Source: an uncultured Bacilli bacterium
Lineage (GTDB): Bacteria; Bacillota_I; Bacilli_A; RF39; UBA660
Assembly: GCA_944327405.1 (NCBI GenBank)
Contig: CALVHK010000001.1
Span: 1 to 39,617, forward strand
Length of the DNA stretch: 39,617 bases
Direction of reading: 5' to 3'
The translations under genes and the position numbers were made by a program. Below, one piece after another: positions 15,609-24,133 of this stretch; positions within the stretch are counted from its first letter, which is position 1; every line of letters begins with the position of its first letter. The notes below the pieces were generated by a model. It had not been told where the DNA came from and did not search any database. It worked only from the letters and a program-made list of their open reading frames with translations.

Positions 15609-15640
15609 AAAAAAAGAATATATTTCAATTCCTTTTTTAA
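15609..15640 (-). terminator. Terminator of the surface-protein gene (right copy of a duplicated terminator)
   Basis: The same A/T stem with the same ATATTTCA loop as 14036-14066, differing by one extra C in the second arm. It lies just after the stop of the large surface protein (15646-15648) and ends in a T tract on the minus strand. Confidence 0.65.
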
Positions 15641-15645
15641 TCGTA

Positions 15646-18600
15646 TTATTCAGCTCTAGTATAGGCTTTATAATCTCCAGATGTTGTTGCTTCCCAAGTT
15701 GCACCATCATTAAATACATAGTCATTACCTACAGTATAATAATTAACTTCGACTTTACCACCTATCGTATTACCATTTGCAATTGTAACAGTTGCAGGTG
15801 CAGGGTATGATATATTATTTGCTTTGTATTCAATTGTAATAGCGTAACCCCATCCTGCTATAGGAACAATAGAGTTGCTAACTGTAATATTTGAACTAGC
15901 AACAGAGATTGATTTTCCACTAGCATTGCTTATTTCAACTCCATCTATTGTAGCATTAGTTACACCATGAATATTAATTCCACTTTTTCCACCTACTACT
16001 TTAATATTACTTACTTTATAATCATTAATACTTCCATAAGTATTTCCTGATACCTTTAGGGCATCTAGTGCTTTCTCATTTGTAGAATTATCCATATTAA
16101 TTGTTAAATTGCTAATAGAGCCATTGGCTTTAACATATACACCAGCTTGACCTGAAATAGGATCACTATTAACATTTAGAATTGTATTTTCTGATGTACC
16201 TTTTAAATTAATTTCATTATTAACTTCTAAATGACCTAATTCATAAGTACCATCATCTAATATTAAAGTTGTTCCTGCTGGTAATGAAGCAATCATTTCA
16301 GACATCTCACTTGTCATAGCAGATGATGCAGTAACAGTAAAGTTTGTTGCTTCTACTTTTGCATTATTAGGATTCCAGAAAGCCCAAAGTGCTAATTCAT
16401 CTCTACTTCCTGCAAAGTCTGCAGTTACATTATTTAATACTAATGTGCTTTCAGAATTAGCTCCTGATAATGATATTCTGCCCTTATTTAATTCTACATT
16501 ATTTAAGGTAGTAGTAGTTCCTGCTACACTTACGTATATAGTTCCGCCAAAATCATTTTCAGCAGTTGTGTTAGGGTTTACAATAATATCTGTTAATACG
16601 GCATCTTTTCCTAGAATTTCTACAACTTTATTAGGATTATCCTTTCCTTGTTGAGCTACTAAAGTAACATTAGATATTTCTACATTGTCACCCCAGATAG
16701 TTACAAAGTTTTGAGTTGGTAAATTTCCATTATCTACTGAAACACCAGCTTTAAGAGTTACATCTCCTTTACCAACAATTCTAAGGTTATCAGCTGTAAT
16801 TGGTAGGAACCAACCAGTTTGACCGCCAGCTCCTTCTTCATTAATTGCTAATGTTCCTTGTGGTAAAAGATATGTTCCTTCATTTATAATCCAATATTGA
16901 TTATCAGCTTGATTATTGATAGCTGCAGTCAATTCTTCAATGTTGTTAATTTCAATTATATTTGAAATTGTTCTGTCAAGTGTAAACTTAATAGTTGAAG
17001 TATTACCAGCAATGTCTGTTGCAGTTACTTCATAATTTCCATCAGCTAAATAGTCTATTCCAAACCAATATGAAGTAGCATTTTGTTCTGTTCTTACATT
17101 CTCGCCATTTAATTTAACAACTAAGTCAAATATATTAGCATCTGATCCATGAACTTGTGGATTTTGTGTGTTAGAAATGCCATCTACAATTGTGTCTACA
17201 TAGATTTCTGGAGCTGTTTTATCTAAAATAACGTAGTAATTACCATCTCCAGTAGATGTAGTTTCTTCGGCAACATTTCCAGCAGCATCGGCAACATTTT
17301 TAATAGTAATTTCTACTTTTTCATTATCTGCTAGCACCATGTCTTCTGTTAATGTAACATAAACTACATATTTATTGTATTGTGGTTCTAATACTGGAAC
17401 AGTAAATGTTTCTCCACCAATTGTAATTGTTGGATCTTCAACTAATAATTCTGTTGTATTAATTACAATAGCAATTTTATCTCCTATTTTAGCATAATTC
17501 TTGTTACCATTAACATTATAATAATTTTCAATTCTTACTTCTCTGATTCCAGGTCTAGTTTTATCAGCGACTACTTTATCTGTTGTATCATCATTTGTGA
17601 TAGTAGTCTCTAATTTATTTCCAGCCTTATCAATAACATTTGTAACTTCAAAAGTTATTTCACCTTCTGTTACATCTTCTGGTACTACATATTCAAATAC
17701 ATATTTTTCCCAGTCTTGATCCCGGTTATCACCGTTTTCATATTGAACGCGATTTGCTGTTTCTCCATTAATAGTTACAGTTGGATCTTGAGCTAATCTT
17801 TCATCAAATGTTAAATATAGCCATACTCTATTTCCAACTTTAGCATATTCAGCATTGCCATCAATATTTTTAAATACTATAGCAGTATTTACAGGAGCAA
17901 TAGTATCAAGTACTACTCCATCATATAATGAATGGTTAATTTCACTTTGTGATACTCCTGTACCTTCATTACCTGCTGCATCTGCGTAACCACTAATTGT
18001 AAATGGTATTTCTCCATCAGATAAATCCATATCTTTTGTAATTGTTACATCAGCCCAGTAATAGTAATCTTCCCATGCAGTATCAAGATGCATTTTCTTA
18101 CTTACTCCACCTATTGTTACTGTAGGTGCTGTAAATAATTCTTCATCAAAACGAACCATTACTCTTAATGTATCACCAATATTAGCTACACCAAGTTCTT
18201 CTTCAGCATCATTATCATCATTTTCAATGTAATGAGTAATATTTGTAATACCGATTTCTTGGGCAACTGGTGCTTCATTATCATAAACTACTTCACCATA
18301 AGTACCATTATCAGTAATACCTTCATTTGTTACTGTAGTCTCATTTTTAGCTTCATCAATAATGTTAGTGATACTAATTGGAATTGCTGAATCATTAGTT
18401 AAACCAAATGCTTCACCATCAATAGTGATTCTAGCATCACATTTGTAGTATTTTCTTTCTGTTTCCCATTCAGTCCATGCACAAGACATGTTTACAGCTT
18501 CAGCCTCACCAACAGTAATTGCTGGAGTACTATCAAAATCTTCAGTAAATACTAATTCAATATACAAGTCTTGACCATCACCAATTACTTTGTAATGTTT

Positions 18601-19509
18601 ATCAGCAAGATCAGTACCATGATATGTAGCATTTAGAGTATATAGCCATTCTACTTCGATAGCTTCTGTATCATAAGTAAATGATAATTCACTTCTATTG
18701 TTTAATGAATCTGTAGCGATAATAGTATTTGTGCCTTGTACTAAATGATTCGTAATTTGATCTAAATCAATCGCCGTACCATTTAATAAAACTGTAACTT
18801 CATTAACATCATCTACGGTAATAGTACCAACATTATTAGTAATAGTGCCATCCTCAATTCCGCTAATTACTGGAGCAGTCTTATCAATACCAAATTCAAC
18901 TACTGTTTTATTTTCAGATTCATCAACCACTGTTAAAACATAGTTCCCATCACTAGATAGGGTCATACCAGCTTCAAAAGTTAGTGTTTCTCCATCTTTT
19001 TCAATAGTTACTGTTAAGTTGTCTTCAGCTAATGTTAATACTACAACAGTATTAATGTAACCAATTGAATTCTCAGGTCCTTCTCCTTGATATGTTTTAT
19101 CAAGAATTGTTACTACAGGTGCAGTTGTATCTGCTGGCTCTGATGGCTCATCTTCTGGTGTATCTTCTCCACTATCTTCACTTGGATTTGATGGAGTATC
19201 ATCACCACCAATTACAACATCTGTTGAATCTTCCTCATCATCGTTTTGAGCTACATTATTATTTGAACCGTTTCCGTTAGAATTATTTCTATCGTCATCG
19301 GTTGGTGTGTTTCCTTCTTCACCTTCTTCCCCACTACCATTCGTATTCTCGCCGTCTTGACTTCCATTGTTTTCTTCGACATCACTTGGATTATTATTGT
19401 CATTACCATTCTCGTCTAGACGTTCACTTGGATTAGCGAATACGAAAGTACCTAATCCGATTAAAAGAATAATAACGACAGCTAATATGATGCCCTTTCT
19501 TTTATCCAT
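15646..19509 (-). CDS. Large secreted surface protein: acidic linker, Ig-like repeats, C-terminal beta-helix
   Basis: 1287 residues. A signal sequence (residues 1-25, positively charged then hydrophobic, ending VFA before NP) is followed by a low-complexity linker rich in N, D, E, G, S and P (about 26-126). Then come bacterial Ig-like modules, several opening with D-x-x-A-P. The region includes four related modules of about 105 residues with F-x-E-x-x-x-x-x-P-x-(I/V)-T-(I/V)-G patterns and C-terminal D-x-A-G-N strands. The last 430 residues are a right-handed parallel beta-helix, with many short N-V-x-I/L-x-N rungs, a fold often seen in adhesins and polysaccharide-active proteins. No LPXTG sorting signal is present, so it is either released or held by an uncleaved signal. 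ATG 19509 has GGGAGG 6 nt upstream. lepB ends 118 bp upstream. No ligand or enzyme activity can be assigned. Confidence 0.85.
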   Translation of the reverse strand: MDKRKGIILAVVIILLIGLGTFVFANPSERLDENGNDNNNPSDVEENNGSQDGENTNGSGEEGEEGNTPTDDDRNNSNGNGSNNNVAQNDDEEDSTDVVIGGDDTPSNPSEDSGEDTPEDEPSEPADTTAPVVTILDKTYQGEGPENSIGYINTVVVLTLAEDNLTVTIEKDGETLTFEAGMTLSSDGNYVLTVVDESENKTVVEFGIDKTAPVISGIEDGTITNNVGTITVDDVNEVTVLLNGTAIDLDQITNHLVQGTNTIIATDSLNNRSELSFTYDTEAIEVEWLYTLNATYHGTDLADKHYKVIGDGQDLYIELVFTEDFDSTPAITVGEAEAVNMSCAWTEWETERKYYKCDARITIDGEAFGLTNDSAIPISITNIIDEAKNETTVTNEGITDNGTYGEVVYDNEAPVAQEIGITNITHYIENDDNDAEEELGVANIGDTLRVMVRFDEELFTAPTVTIGGVSKKMHLDTAWEDYYYWADVTITKDMDLSDGEIPFTISGYADAAGNEGTGVSQSEINHSLYDGVVLDTIAPVNTAIVFKNIDGNAEYAKVGNRVWLYLTFDERLAQDPTVTINGETANRVQYENGDNRDQDWEKYVFEYVVPEDVTEGEITFEVTNVIDKAGNKLETTITNDDTTDKVVADKTRPGIREVRIENYYNVNGNKNYAKIGDKIAIVINTTELLVEDPTITIGGETFTVPVLEPQYNKYVVYVTLTEDMVLADNEKVEITIKNVADAAGNVAEETTSTGDGNYYVILDKTAPEIYVDTIVDGISNTQNPQVHGSDANIFDLVVKLNGENVRTEQNATSYWFGIDYLADGNYEVTATDIAGNTSTIKFTLDRTISNIIEINNIEELTAAINNQADNQYWIINEGTYLLPQGTLAINEEGAGGQTGWFLPITADNLRIVGKGDVTLKAGVSVDNGNLPTQNFVTIWGDNVEISNVTLVAQQGKDNPNKVVEILGKDAVLTDIIVNPNTTAENDFGGTIYVSVAGTTTTLNNVELNKGRISLSGANSESTLVLNNVTADFAGSRDELALWAFWNPNNAKVEATNFTVTASSAMTSEMSEMIASLPAGTTLILDDGTYELGHLEVNNEINLKGTSENTILNVNSDPISGQAGVYVKANGSISNLTINMDNSTNEKALDALKVSGNTYGSINDYKVSNIKVVGGKSGINIHGVTNATIDGVEISNASGKSISVASSNITVSNSIVPIAGWGYAITIEYKANNISYPAPATVTIANGNTIGGKVEVNYYTVGNDYVFNDGATWEATTSGDYKAYTRAE

Positions 19510-19534
19510 GAAAAACCTCCCGTCCTTCGACACT

Positions 19535-19562
19535 ATTATACCATTTTTACAACTAAAATCAA
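19535..19562 (-). promoter_or_regulatory. Promoter of the surface-protein gene
   Basis: A perfect TATAAT (19535-19540) preceded by TGG (extended -10), with TTGATT (19557-19562) 16 bp upstream. It lies between the lepB terminator and the start codon. Confidence 0.7.
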
Positions 19563-19613
19563 CTTTTCTATACATAAAATATGTATAATTCGTGAAATTT
19601 TGACAAATTTTGC

Positions 19614-19648
19614 AAGAAAAAATAAACTAGAAAGCTGCTAGTTTATTT
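19614..19648 (-). terminator. lepB terminator containing the last codons and stop
   Basis: A perfect 11-bp stem (19638-19648 with 19620-19630, 7-nt loop) is followed by a T run on the minus strand. The final residues N-K-L-A-A-F and the stop codon (19627-19629) of lepB are encoded within the hairpin. Confidence 0.85.
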
Positions 19649-20154
19649 AAAGGCCATATTCTAAATGATACTTTTCCGATGATTTCATCTTTGCTTATCA
19701 ATCCTATCTCCCTACTATCTAAGGAATCTTCTCGGTTATCTCCTAAAACCAAATACATATCTTCCGGAATCCGGTTAAAGCCCAGGCTACTTAATTCAAA
19801 GTCATCATAAACCAGACCTTCATCTAAATAGTTTTCAATATATATTTCTCCATTAATATAAAGAGTGTTGTCTTTAATAGAAACTGTATCTCCAGGCATA
19901 CCAATTACCCGTTTTATCAAGTATTTGGTGTCAGCGTATTCCAAAGAGATGATGTCACCTCTTTCTACATCCATAAAGCGATACTTGAATTTATTTAGAA
20001 TTAAGACATCGCCACTTTCTAGAGTACTTGACATCGAACTTCCTACTACTTGTGTAACAGATACTACATAAATCATTAAAAATAAAATTACGATGATAAC
20101 AACGATTAATTTCACAAAATCAATAATAAACTCACGGATACTTAACCAGTCCAT
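19627..20154 (-). CDS. lepB: Type I signal peptidase (SipS-like)
   Basis: Cleaves signal peptides of secreted proteins at the outer face of the membrane. 175 residues is the size of Gram-positive Sip enzymes. One N-terminal membrane helix spans about 15-33. The nucleophile Ser40 is in VGSSM and the general base Lys81 is in YLIKRV, followed by GMPGD and GDNREDSLDSR, the conserved C and D boxes. ATG 20154 has AGAGGTGG upstream. It is the last gene of the ezrA/SEC-C/lepB transcript, 9 bp after the SEC-C gene. The next transcript encodes a large exported protein, a likely substrate. Confidence 0.95.
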   Translation of the reverse strand: MDWLSIREFIIDFVKLIVVIIVILFLMIYVVSVTQVVGSSMSSTLESGDVLILNKFKYRFMDVERGDIISLEYADTKYLIKRVIGMPGDTVSIKDNTLYINGEIYIENYLDEGLVYDDFELSSLGFNRIPEDMYLVLGDNREDSLDSREIGLISKDEIIGKVSFRIWPLNKLAAF

Positions 20155-20163
20155 AATCCACCT

Positions 20164-21165
20164 CTATTTAAATAATTTTTCGCAGCAATTTTTAAATTTC
20201 TTGCCACTGCCACATATACATGACTCATTTTTATTTGGTAATATAATGTTTTCTTTTAAAGTATGCAAATTGTTCCCATTATAGATCCAGGCAGGTAACA
20301 GAGGAATTACTTTTAAGGTTTCATTAAATAATTCTTTGATTCCGTCACATATTTGTAATAATAAATTTTCACTATTAATGTCAAATCCAGCATAAAAAAT
20401 TAAATCATTTAAAAATAGATCTATGCTTTCGGGATTTAGATGTATTTCTAGAAAGTTTAGAAATTGAAATAGTTCTTCTTGAAATAAGTTTATCTTATAT
20501 TTACCAATACTAATTACACTTTCTAAAGTGTACTCTTTTTGCTTGAAATTTTTATGTAACTCTAACACGTCTTTATAATATGGAGACTCTAAAGATGTAA
20601 TATATTCCTTTTTCTTATAACGAATTATTTTTAATTTATTATTTAGTTTAGGATTGTTTTCTATATAGTCTTTTAAATTGGGTATTTCATAATTGATATA
20701 ATAGTTCTTTAACGTTTCAATAAAAATGCTTGTCTCTAAACAATTATAAATTCTACTTAAACCAAGAATTACACTATCGGTGACATCTGTTATAGAAAAC
20801 GTTTTTTCATCTAGTAAGTTTAAAGCCATTTTAATGTAATTTAAAAGATCATCCGGTATAGAATATTCGTTATTTTCTAGAACAATTAAATAGTTATCTT
20901 TTAAATCTTGAAATAATAGGTAATCAATATAACCATTTTCTTGTTTCTTGATACTACCATCTAGTAATTTGCGTAATATATTTATTTCTTCAATCGTACA
21001 AAGTCTCGTAATAATCTCGGGATCACGCTTATAAAGAGAAATGATATTGTGATAAATATCATTTCTAGTTATTTTATCATAAGGCTCTCTTTTTTTATTG
21101 ATTCTTTGATAGAAGGCATAAACTTGTTCTTTCTTTTCATTCAAAATACGACTTTTAAAACTCAT
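20164..21165 (-). CDS. SEC-C motif protein of unknown function
   Basis: 333 residues. The only recognisable part is the extreme C terminus, CICGSGKKFKNCC (about residues 317-329), a SEC-C zinc-binding motif like that at the tail of SecA. The preceding 310 residues are helix-rich, rich in Lys, Ile, Leu and Asn, with no membrane segment. The first 60 residues resemble N-terminal regions of other SEC-C proteins of Bacillota, without known function. The zinc knuckle could attach the protein to SecB/SecA-like partners or the ribosome, but that is inference. The start overlaps the ezrA stop by 4 bp (ATGA), so translation is coupled. It lies between a division regulator and signal peptidase. Confidence 0.75.
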   Translation of the reverse strand: MSFKSRILNEKKEQVYAFYQRINKKREPYDKITRNDIYHNIISLYKRDPEIITRLCTIEEINILRKLLDGSIKKQENGYIDYLLFQDLKDNYLIVLENNEYSIPDDLLNYIKMALNLLDEKTFSITDVTDSVILGLSRIYNCLETSIFIETLKNYYINYEIPNLKDYIENNPKLNNKLKIIRYKKKEYITSLESPYYKDVLELHKNFKQKEYTLESVISIGKYKINLFQEELFQFLNFLEIHLNPESIDLFLNDLIFYAGFDINSENLLLQICDGIKELFNETLKVIPLLPAWIYNGNNLHTLKENIILPNKNESCICGSGKKFKNCCEKLFK

Positions 21166-22880
21166 GATTGATACTCCTCTAAAAGTTTCTTGTGAATTCC
21201 TGGTTCAACAATGTTAATTGCGTTGATTGCTTGTTCCAAACTTGTTTTAAAGTTACCTTTGTAAAAAGCATTTTCAGCTTTGATAAGCCCCAGTTCAACA
21301 TCTTTATGCATGACTCTATATCTGTTACCATATACAATAGCAGCTTCCGCCATTTTAGCAGTTTTAACCGCTTCTTTGGTTGTATTATAAACCTTTAGGG
21401 TTAAGTCTCTAGCTGTATCAACGCGCGTGTTTAAAGTTTTAATTGAAATTGGTCTTTTATCTAATTCGCGTACCATTTCATTAATTGCTTCAGCAGCTTC
21501 TCCAAGTTCGACATAGAAGTTTTTAGGTGTTACTGGTAATTTGTAAGAATGCATATTGCTTTTAGCTTGATTTAATATACGTTTAATTTCATCTAGCTGT
21601 TCTCTTGCTCTTTTTTCATCTTCTTTTAGACTGCCTAAACTTCTTAGAGTTTGTTCCAATTTTTCTTCTGTTTTTAATAGCTTGGCATTTAATATTTCCA
21701 TTTCCTTAGAAAGACGAGAAAAAGCAAAAACGTGACGTCTATGCATATCAATGATGCGGTCATAATCACTCTTGATTTCGGCAATTTCTTTTGATATTTC
21801 GACTAGAACTGATAAGTCTTCATCATTTAAATCATAGCTGTATTTTAAATCGTCTATCTTTTTATTTAAATCATTGCTGATTTTTTCTAATTTCGTTGCT
21901 TTTATCAAAATGCTTCTTTGATAATCTTCAAATATTCTTTTAGATAAACGTTCTTTGTCAAAATTATGATACAAAGAATCAAAATAATCTAATATTGTTT
22001 TGAGTTCAAAAACACTATCTTCTAAATTAAGTACATTAAGACGGCCAAAAACATCATTAATTTTTTTGGTTGATTCTGTAATATTATATTCTATATTTAA
22101 ATAATCTAGGTTGTAGCCTTCATTTTCCATTTTGGCAGAAATTTTTTTGATGTCTTCGATTTTATCTGGAATAAGTCTTTTTCCCATGATAATAATCGAT
22201 GGAGCTTCTTCTACTACTACTTTTAAATTTCCTACAGTGTCATCGATTGCTTTCACAATTTTACCAACTTCAGTATATTCATTTTTTTCCATTGCAACTT
22301 CAAAGGCACTAAATAGTTTGTCAACGTTTTCAAATTGTAACTCAATCGGTGTTTCAATCTCACTGTACTCCATTTTATTGTTGTGATATTTTGTTAAAAT
22401 AGATCGATATTCACTTTTTAGTTTCGTAATCGTTTCTCGGTTTTTTTCCTCACTTAATGTAATTTCTTTGATTTCGTCAAGCAAAAAGTTAGATTTTGTT
22501 TTGACGTAAGCTATTTGGAGTTCTAGCGCGGCAATTTTTGGTTTCAATGATTTATAATCTTTATCTTCAAAAGCGTTTTCTATTTCAATTAAAGCATCGG
22601 TAATTTTGGGAATTTCTTCTTCTTTGATTTCTTTTAACCGAGCTTGCCAATTGTCATATTTTTTTTGCATCACATCATTGTTAATTAAAGCTCCTACTTT
22701 GTTTAACTCGGAAAGAATAGATGCTCCAACAATTAAGTTTTTGTCTCGCTCTAAACTGGCAATCTCTTCTTTATATTTGTTTTTTTCTTTTTTATTAATT
22801 AAATTTAAGACAACTATAATTAATATTACCGTAAAGATATAATAAAGAATACCAATAAAAATAAAAGTAGTTCTTGACAT
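21162..22880 (-). CDS. ezrA: Septation ring formation regulator EzrA
   Basis: A membrane-anchored regulator of FtsZ ring assembly in Bacilli. 572 residues with an N-terminal outside-in membrane helix (about 6-27), then spectrin-like helical repeats and coiled coils through the cytoplasmic part. The C-terminal block AAIVYGNRYR followed by a GN-F-type helix (YKGNFKTSLEQA) is characteristic. It restrains Z rings away from mid-cell and helps recruit PBPs. ATG 22880 has an AGGAAG-type site slightly distant. A promoter is visible upstream. EzrA is restricted to Bacilli, which is a main reason for the taxonomic guess. Confidence 0.93.
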   Translation of the reverse strand: MSRTTFIFIGILYYIFTVILIIVVLNLINKKEKNKYKEEIASLERDKNLIVGASILSELNKVGALINNDVMQKKYDNWQARLKEIKEEEIPKITDALIEIENAFEDKDYKSLKPKIAALELQIAYVKTKSNFLLDEIKEITLSEEKNRETITKLKSEYRSILTKYHNNKMEYSEIETPIELQFENVDKLFSAFEVAMEKNEYTEVGKIVKAIDDTVGNLKVVVEEAPSIIIMGKRLIPDKIEDIKKISAKMENEGYNLDYLNIEYNITESTKKINDVFGRLNVLNLEDSVFELKTILDYFDSLYHNFDKERLSKRIFEDYQRSILIKATKLEKISNDLNKKIDDLKYSYDLNDEDLSVLVEISKEIAEIKSDYDRIIDMHRRHVFAFSRLSKEMEILNAKLLKTEEKLEQTLRSLGSLKEDEKRAREQLDEIKRILNQAKSNMHSYKLPVTPKNFYVELGEAAEAINEMVRELDKRPISIKTLNTRVDTARDLTLKVYNTTKEAVKTAKMAEAAIVYGNRYRVMHKDVELGLIKAENAFYKGNFKTSLEQAINAINIVEPGIHKKLLEEYQS

Positions 22881-22901
22881 ACCATTTCACTTCCTATCAT
22901 A

Positions 22902-22931
22902 ATTGTATCACAATGTGGGGTTATTTGTCGA
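22902..22931 (-). promoter_or_regulatory. ezrA promoter
   Basis: TCGACA (22926-22931) and TACAAT (22902-22907, preceded by TGA) are separated by 18 bp, just upstream of ezrA and downstream of the dnaJ terminator. Confidence 0.6.
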
Positions 22932-22961
22932 GATACAGTCGCACAAAAAATGAATATTTCA

Positions 22962-22993
22962 CACAAAAAGAAAAGCTGCTCTGTAAGCAACTT
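22962..22993 (-). terminator. dnaJ terminator overlapping the stop codon
   Basis: An 8-bp stem with one wobble (22986-22993 with 22973-22980, loop of 5) is followed by TTCTTTTTG on the minus strand. It closes the heat-shock operon. The stop codon (22992-22994) overlaps the first arm. Confidence 0.75.
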
Positions 22994-24122
22994 ATAAATA
23001 TTTTTTGAATTCCTTAAATTCTTCCGCATCATCTAGGTTTGTTTTGGATAATTCTTTAATTAAACGCTTCCCTTCCATTGACAATTTACTTGGCATAACA
23101 ACTTTATAAACAACATACATATTTCCTTTACCAAAAGCATTGATTTTCTTAACCCCTTTGCCTTTTAATTTTACTTTATCTCCACTATTGGTTCCTGGTT
23201 TAACCTCTAATATTACATTGCCAGATAAAGTTGGTATTTCTTTTTTACAACCTAAAATTGCCTCTGTAATGGTTAAAGGAACAGTTAGATAAATATCTTC
23301 ATCTTCTCTTTCAAATAATGGATGTGGTTTTACTTTAAACTCGATGTAAATATCACCATTTGGGCCTCCGTTCGTTCCGGCAGAACCTTTACCACTAATC
23401 CTTAGTTGATATCCAGTATCGACTCCTTCGGGAATTGTTACTTCAATTTCTTTTCTTTTCTTAACGTTACCTACACCATTACATTCATTACATACTCTTT
23501 TGAATACATGCCCTGAGCCACCACACTCGTTACAAGTTGTTTGAGTTTGGAAAACCCCAAATAAACTTCTTTGCTCGCTGATGATGCGGCCAGAGCCTCC
23601 ACAAGTGGGACAAGTTTTCTCATCAAAACCACCGGCACCACCACATGAAGAACATTTTTCATTTAAATCAAGAGTAATTGTTTTTTTACAGCCATTGATT
23701 GCTTCTTCAAAATCAAGGTTCACTTGTACTAGGCTATCAGCACCTTTTCTTGGCCTTTTGCTACTACTTCTTGTACTAGTTCTTCCGCCAAAAGAGCCAA
23801 AGCCACTAAATCCACCGAAACCACCACCAAAGATTTCATTAAATATATCACCAAGATCAATATCATCAGCACTAAAGCCACTATAACTTGCATTTCCGTT
23901 ATTGGTGAATGCTTGATGACCGAATTGATCGTATTGACGTCTTTTAGTAGGATCAGATAAAATGGCATAAGCCTCTCCTACTTCCTTAAACTTAGCTTCA
24001 TCTCCCGTTTGTTTGTTATCAGGGTGATATTGTTTGGCAAGACGCCGGAAAGCACGTTTAATTTCTTCGTCCGTAGCTGTTTTACTGACTCCTAAAACCT
24101 CATAATAATCTTTTTTATTCAT
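22992..24122 (-). CDS. dnaJ: Chaperone DnaJ (type I Hsp40)
   Basis: Co-chaperone that delivers clients to DnaK and stimulates its ATPase. Domain order is J domain with HPD near residue 33, a Gly/Phe-rich linker (about 75-120), four CxxCxGxG zinc repeats (about 140-210: CSSCGGAG, CPTCGGSG, CNECGGSG, CNECNGVG), then the C-terminal client-binding barrels. 376 residues with the start at ATG 24122, chosen because GAGGTG lies 6 nt upstream. A GTG three codons earlier is part of that site. Its ribosome-binding site lies inside the end of pepF, 11 bp away, so the two are co-transcribed. Confidence 0.97.
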   Translation of the reverse strand: MNKKDYYEVLGVSKTATDEEIKRAFRRLAKQYHPDNKQTGDEAKFKEVGEAYAILSDPTKRRQYDQFGHQAFTNNGNASYSGFSADDIDLGDIFNEIFGGGFGGFSGFGSFGGRTSTRSSSKRPRKGADSLVQVNLDFEEAINGCKKTITLDLNEKCSSCGGAGGFDEKTCPTCGGSGRIISEQRSLFGVFQTQTTCNECGGSGHVFKRVCNECNGVGNVKKRKEIEVTIPEGVDTGYQLRISGKGSAGTNGGPNGDIYIEFKVKPHPLFEREDEDIYLTVPLTITEAILGCKKEIPTLSGNVILEVKPGTNSGDKVKLKGKGVKKINAFGKGNMYVVYKVVMPSKLSMEGKRLIKELSKTNLDDAEEFKEFKKYL

Positions 24123-24133
24123 TTTATTCACCT

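Noticed and set aside
23581..23968. Overlapping open frames on both strands within dnaJ
   Set aside because: They are shadows of the Gly/Cys-rich zinc-finger and Gly/Phe region, with no ribosome-binding sites.
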